From contig JAKADW010000060.1 of NCBI GenBank assembly GCA_021820165.1, forward strand, positions 1 through 9,139: 9,139 bases of DNA. Direction: 5' to 3'. The DNA comes from Bacillota bacterium. Its GTDB lineage: Bacteria > Bacillota_E > Sulfobacillia > Sulfobacillales > Sulfobacillaceae. Of the stretch, positions 6,147 through 9,139 are shown one piece after another; within the stretch, counting starts at the first letter, position 1, and every line of letters begins with the position of its first letter. The notes beneath the pieces were generated by a model. The model was not told where the DNA came from and ran no database searches. It was given only the letters and a program-made list of their open reading frames with translations. The translations under genes were made by a program, and so were the position numbers.

Positions 6147-7208
6147 TTACACATCGACACGGCTTTGGTCGCCCAGTACTAAGCGAATCCCCCTTGGCCG
6201 CCGCTCGCCCCCGACCACACTCACGCCGCGACCGATCAAGCTTTGGTCGATGCGCTCGTGCACGTCATCAATTGAGCTCTCGGCCAACACGACGCTATTT
6301 TCGATTTCCGTCCGGCGAATCACCACGTTAGGGCCCACGGCCGTGTAGGGGCCGATATAACTATCCTCGATTCGCGCCCCAGCCGCAATGGTCACCGGGC
6401 CACGGATGTCGGAACCGAGCACTTGAGCCCCTTCCTCTACCCGCACTCGGCCGCTAAGATGGCTATCCTGATCGACGAAGCCCTCCACCGCCGTTTTGAG
6501 ATCTTCCAAGACCAAGCGATTAGCCTCTAATACGTCTTCTGGCCGCCCCGTATCCTTCCACCAACCCTCGACCCGTGTCGAATCGACTGGAAGCTTCCAG
6601 TCGATGAGGCACTGAATCGCGTCGGTGATCTCATATTCCCCCCGCCAGGAGGGCTCTAGTTGTTGGATAGCTTTATGGATGACGGGCTGAAAGCAATAGG
6701 CGCCGACCAGCGCCAGGTTAGACGGCGGATTTTGGGGTTTTTCGACGAGTTGGACCACCCGATCCTGATCAAGCACAGCCACCCCAAATTGGCGCGGGTC
6801 GTCGACTGCCGTTAAAAGAATAGCCGCCGCGTAGTCCCCGCTCCGAAAACGCTCCGCCAACGTCCGCAAGCCACCCCGCAATAAGTTGTCACCTAAAAAC
6901 ATTAAAAATGGGTCATCTCCCAAAAAATCCTGGGCCGATTGGACCGCATGAGCGAGTCCCAGCGGAGCCGATTGGGGAATATAGGTGATGCGGGCACCAA
7001 ATTGGCTACCGTCGCCTAACGCCGCCATGACTTCGCTCTTGGTGTCGCCAACAATCACCCCCACGTCGGTGATGCCAGCGTCGACCAAGGCGTCCATGGC
7101 GTAAAATAAAATCGGCCGGTTGGCCACCGGGATGAGTTGCTTGGCTCCCGTGTAGGTTAGCGGCCTCAAACGACTGCCCGTTCCTCCTGCCAACAATAGT
7201 CCTTTCAT
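6147..7208 (-). CDS. rmlA: Glucose-1-phosphate thymidylyltransferase, long form
   Basis: RmlA makes dTDP-glucose from dTTP and glucose-1-phosphate, the entry step of the dTDP-sugar pathway. The 353-residue protein has the nucleotidyltransferase signature LAGGTGSRLRPLT (6-18), the substrate lysine region AKQLIPVANRP (22-32), the metal-binding GDN (106-108), VEKP (155-158), EYEITDAI (191-198) and WWKDTGRPED (216-225). The last about 100 residues form a left-handed beta-helix-like acyl/nucleotide-transferase tail ending in IGRGV...LVLGDQSRV. Length and ending match the long RmlA class often found in deoxysugar and antibiotic clusters, rather than the roughly 290-residue enterobacterial RmlA. It is the first gene of the run. 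The ATG is preceded by GAGGT with a short gap. The downstream RmlC-like gene starts 23 nt later. Confidence 0.95.
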   Translation of the reverse strand: MKGLLLAGGTGSRLRPLTYTGAKQLIPVANRPILFYAMDALVDAGITDVGVIVGDTKSEVMAALGDGSQFGARITYIPQSAPLGLAHAVQSAQDFLGDDPFLMFLGDNLLRGGLRTLAERFRSGDYAAAILLTAVDDPRQFGVAVLDQDRVVQLVEKPQNPPSNLALVGAYCFQPVIHKAIQQLEPSWRGEYEITDAIQCLIDWKLPVDSTRVEGWWKDTGRPEDVLEANRLVLEDLKTAVEGFVDQDSHLSGRVRVEEGAQVLGSDIRGPVTIAAGARIEDSYIGPYTAVGPNVVIRRTEIENSVVLAESSIDDVHERIDQSLIGRGVSVVGGERRPRGIRLVLGDQSRVDV

Positions 7209-7223
7209 GCACCTCGCACCGCC

Positions 7224-7252
7224 CTTATATCGTGATTGAAGCTATTTGCCAC
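7224..7252 (-). promoter_or_regulatory. Possible promoter of the rmlA-led operon
   Basis: On the minus strand GTGGCA (7252-7247, four of six matches to TTGACA) is followed by a 17-nt spacer and TATAAG (7229-7224, five of six matches to TATAAT). Transcription would start near 7217, leaving a very short leader that begins close to the GAGGT ribosome site. It lies back to back with the tRNA-Pro promoter. The match is moderate, so the true promoter could lie elsewhere. Confidence 0.35.
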
Positions 7253-7253
7253 A

Positions 7254-7282
7254 TTGACGAATGACGCCTCTTGTCATATAAT
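7254..7282 (+). promoter_or_regulatory. Near-consensus promoter of the tRNA-Pro gene
   Basis: TTGACG at 7254-7259 (five of six) and TATAAT at 7277-7282 (six of six) are separated by exactly 17 bases. Transcription would start near 7289, a few bases before the mature tRNA 5' end at 7296. The spacer holds a small inverted repeat ATGAC/GTCAT (7261-7265 and 7273-7277), and TGACG is repeated at 7255-7259 and 7262-7266; I make no functional claim for these. Confidence 0.8.
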
Positions 7283-7295
7283 AACCCATGGTCGT

Positions 7296-7372
7296 CGGGG
7301 AGTAGCGCAGCTTGGTAGCGCGCCTGCTTCGGGAGCAGGAGGTCGCAGGTTCGAATCCTGTCTCTCCGACCA
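7296..7372 (+). tRNA. tRNA-Pro, anticodon CGG
   Basis: The sequence folds as a 77-nt cloverleaf with the 3' CCA encoded. The acceptor stem CGGGGAG pairs with CTCTCCG with one G-U pair and starts with the C1-G72 pair typical of bacterial tRNA-Pro. The D stem is GCGC/GCGC. The anticodon stem CCTGC/GCAGG encloses TTCGGGA, giving anticodon CGG at 7330-7332 with G37 as in proline tRNAs. The T arm is GCAGG-TTCGAAT-CCTGT and the discriminator is A at 7369. It reads CCG codons. It diverges from rmlA and converges on the peptidase gene. Confidence 0.97.
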
Positions 7373-7384
7373 TTTTTTTATTTT
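7373..7384 (+). terminator. T-rich tract after the tRNA, possible termination site
   Basis: TTTTTTTATTTT starts right after the encoded CCA. No separate hairpin precedes it, so termination would rely on the tRNA T arm/acceptor structure. The role is inferred from position only. Confidence 0.4.
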
Positions 7385-7397
7385 GCGCCATTTTAAG

Positions 7398-7420
7398 GAG
7401 GGCCCGACACGCCGGCCCTC
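7398..7420 (-). terminator. GC-rich hairpin between tRNA-Pro and the peptidase gene
   Basis: GAGGGCC (7398-7404) and GGCCCTC (7414-7420) form a 7-bp GC-rich stem with a 9-base loop, just four bases beyond the peptidase stop codon. On the minus strand only CTTAAAA follows, with no U tract, and the plus-strand side also lacks one. It sits where a terminator of the peptidase gene is expected, and may act as a weak or factor-assisted terminator or as a barrier between convergent transcripts. Confidence 0.45.
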
Positions 7421-7424
7421 ATCG

Positions 7425-9139
7425 CTAGAGATGCTCTTGGAAGAACTCAAGCGTCCGTCGTATCCGATAGAGCGTGTTGCTCTGCCCTTGTACCATATGG
7501 CGAGAGTTCGGTAGGAGGACCAAGTCGAAGTCCTTTCCGTGGTCAATAAACGCCTGGATCATCGCCGCCGAGTGACGAAAATGCACATTCTCGTCGACCA
7601 TCCCATGGATTAACAAGAGCTTTCCTTTGAGACGACCCGCCTTGGAAACGAGATCGGTGCTTCCGTACCCGGCATGGTTAGTTTCGTCAGTTCCGAGGTA
7701 CCGTTCCGTATAAGCGGTATCGTACCAACGAAAGTCGGTGACGGGTGCGCCCGACACCCCCACCTGAAACACCTCCGGGGCCATGAGTAGAGCCCGCAAG
7801 GTCATATACCCTCCGTAGCTCCAACCATAGATGCCCACCCGCGTCCGGTCTACCGGCCACAGCCGCCCCGCCTCCCGGACACCCGCAATTTGATCCGCCA
7901 GTTCCACTTCGCCAAAGCGACGAAACAGGACGCCCTCAAAATCCGGACCCCGATTGAAGCTTCCCCGCGAGTCCAGCTTAATGACCAAAAATCCGTGCTG
8001 CTGCAGCCACTGAGCCTGCAGATCGACGGTTTCACTCCACTCGTTAATGACCATCTGAGCGTGCGGTCCGCCGTAGACGCTCACCACCAAGGGCCATCCC
8101 GCCGCCGGAGCAGGACCTTCCGGGATATAGGCGAGCCCATTCAATACCGTCTTATCCTCAACTTCCACCGCGAAGAGCCGAGGGGCGGTCAATCCGAGGT
8201 CCTCACGAGACACCGGATTGTCACGAATCACCAATGCCTGAGAAACATCCCCGGAAATCCAACGCGCCGTCGGCGCATGATCCAAATTAGACGGGAGGTC
8301 GACAAAGGCTCTACCTGTCCGCTCGGCCGCGAGAGCGTGCCACCCGTCGCCGGGCGTGATCTCCTCCCATCCGCCTTGCCGAGAAATCTTGAGCAGTGTG
8401 CGCTCCAGTGCCCGCCGGCGCGTCGCAAGTACGTATATATTCTCATGGGTTGGATCCACGGCAAGAATATTGATGACGGCCTGTTCGGGAGGATTCTCAA
8501 TGGTTCGCCAATGGCCGTGCGATGAAACGAGCAGGACCCGCCGAAGTCCCTCCCGTTCCGTACTGGTGACCAAAGTGCCGTCGTCCAACGAAAAACTGCG
8601 CCCCGGCCGATTAATCCAACGCGCCGAAGTCTCCTCATAAACCCGCCCTAAATGGTTTCCCTCACGGTCGTAGCGGTCCCAGGCCAGATGCTGGTGATGT
8701 CGGGAAATGGTCAGCACGAGAAGATCCCGTGGGGAGGTCCACAGCACATCCACCAAATAGCGCTCATCCGGCCCCCAATCGATCCAACGAATGGTGTCAT
8801 CCCCGCCGAGTGACCGAATCCCGAGGCGCACGTACGCATTTTCCTGACCCACGAAAGGATAGCGGTGCTCTTCGGTCCATATCCGGCTCGCATCCAAATG
8901 GACAATTGGATAGCGAGGAATGTGTCGCTCGTCAACCTCCGTCAAAGCCACATCCTCATCGTTGGGGCTTATCCAGAAACCTTCGCTGCGATCGAACTCC
9001 TCCTGCGCCGCATATTCTGCCAACCCCAGGGTAATGCCGGCTTCGGGACTACGGGCGAGATATTCCACCACGCCACTACCGACGTCCAATTTGACCAAAC
9101 TGGAATCCAAAACCCCCACGATGAACTGTCCATTATGAC
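7425..9139 (-). CDS. S9 family serine peptidase, DPP-IV-like (partial, 5' end outside window)
   Basis: Dipeptidyl-peptidase-IV-type enzymes remove N-terminal dipeptides, typically X-Pro. Numbering from an internal GTG at 9119, the visible 564 residues contain AEYAAQEEF (34-42), whose double Glu matches the substrate amino-terminus clamp of DPP-IV. A beta-propeller region without strong motifs follows up to about 320. The C-terminal alpha/beta hydrolase has YGGPHAQ (349-355, oxyanion Tyr), LDSRGSFNRGPDF (382-394), the nucleophile GWSYGGY (432-438, Ser434), HGMVDENVH (505-513, Asp509) and NSRHMVQG (538-545, His541), so the triad is complete. The frame stays open upstream of the GTG to the right edge (six more codons), and DPP-IV proteins are usually around 700 residues or more, so part of the propeller and any signal peptide are missing. 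The stop TAG is followed by a hairpin. It is separated from the rml run by the tRNA. Confidence 0.92.
   Translation of the reverse strand, partial: HNGQFIVGVLDSSLVKLDVGSGVVEYLARSPEAGITLGLAEYAAQEEFDRSEGFWISPNDEDVALTEVDERHIPRYPIVHLDASRIWTEEHRYPFVGQENAYVRLGIRSLGGDDTIRWIDWGPDERYLVDVLWTSPRDLLVLTISRHHQHLAWDRYDREGNHLGRVYEETSARWINRPGRSFSLDDGTLVTSTEREGLRRVLLVSSHGHWRTIENPPEQAVINILAVDPTHENIYVLATRRRALERTLLKISRQGGWEEITPGDGWHALAAERTGRAFVDLPSNLDHAPTARWISGDVSQALVIRDNPVSREDLGLTAPRLFAVEVEDKTVLNGLAYIPEGPAPAAGWPLVVSVYGGPHAQMVINEWSETVDLQAQWLQQHGFLVIKLDSRGSFNRGPDFEGVLFRRFGEVELADQIAGVREAGRLWPVDRTRVGIYGWSYGGYMTLRALLMAPEVFQVGVSGAPVTDFRWYDTAYTERYLGTDETNHAGYGSTDLVSKAGRLKGKLLLIHGMVDENVHFRHSAAMIQAFIDHGKDFDLVLLPNSRHMVQGQSNTLYRIRRTLEFFQEHL

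Noticed and set aside
7296..7372. The tRNA as a selC (tRNA-Sec) partner for selB, or as an integration site.
   Set aside because: The anticodon is CGG in a standard 77-nt frame with a 7-bp acceptor and a normal variable region, not tRNA-Sec. There is no integrase and no second copy of the tRNA 3' end in the window.
7236..7546. Open frames on both strands across the tRNA region that translate to peptides such as VAQLGSAPASGAGGRRFESC and SERQDSNLRPPAPEAGALPS.
   Set aside because: These are the familiar false proteins made by translating a tRNA-Pro gene; the cloverleaf explains the sequence.
7890..8525. A 211-codon open frame on the plus strand opposite the peptidase gene.
   Set aside because: It is antisense to the conserved catalytic region of the peptidase, and its translation shows no recognisable domain; it is a GC-driven shadow frame.

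Overview
The window looks like chromosomal DNA from a Gram-positive bacterium, most likely Bacillota. MurT-type Mur ligases are typical of Gram-positive lineages, an RsbX/SpoIIE-type phosphatase is present, and most genes have strong AGGAGG-like ribosome binding sites. GC content is moderately high. A deep-branching thermophilic or acidophilic lineage such as Sulfobacillus would fit, but the genus is only a guess. I see no insertion sequence, phage gene, CRISPR array or other sign of recent transfer.

Layout. One long minus-strand gene run fills positions 1 to 7208. In transcription order it is rmlA, an rmlC-like epimerase gene, rmlB, murT, selB, an RsbX-like PP2C phosphatase gene, a small P-loop protein gene, and the 5' end of secD, which is cut by the left edge. 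Gaps are at most 25 nt, and several genes overlap, up to the 54-nt gap before secD. That gap, together with the last codon of the preceding gene, holds a perfect TTGACA-N17-TATAAT promoter, so secD probably has its own promoter. To the right, a plus-strand tRNA-Pro(CGG) with a near-consensus promoter diverges from rmlA. It converges on a minus-strand prolyl-oligopeptidase/DPP-IV family gene that runs off the right edge.

Function. rmlA, the rmlC-like gene and rmlB provide the first three steps from glucose-1-phosphate to a dTDP-deoxysugar such as dTDP-L-rhamnose. No rmlD reductase gene is visible. murT encodes the ligase half of the MurT/GatD enzyme that amidates peptidoglycan D-Glu, but gatD is not next to it. 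SelB is the selenocysteine-specific elongation factor, and neither selA nor selC is visible. The phosphatase resembles stand-alone regulators of partner-switching systems. SecD belongs to protein export. The run therefore joins envelope sugar and peptidoglycan chemistry with selenoprotein translation, a signalling phosphatase and secretion.

I did not find an obviously new multi-gene system. The points most worth a second look are the small P-loop protein with a conserved-looking AQEHSRVPDLYRR stretch, the non-canonical active-site region of the RmlC-like protein, murT without gatD, and the selB/phosphatase/P-loop cluster.
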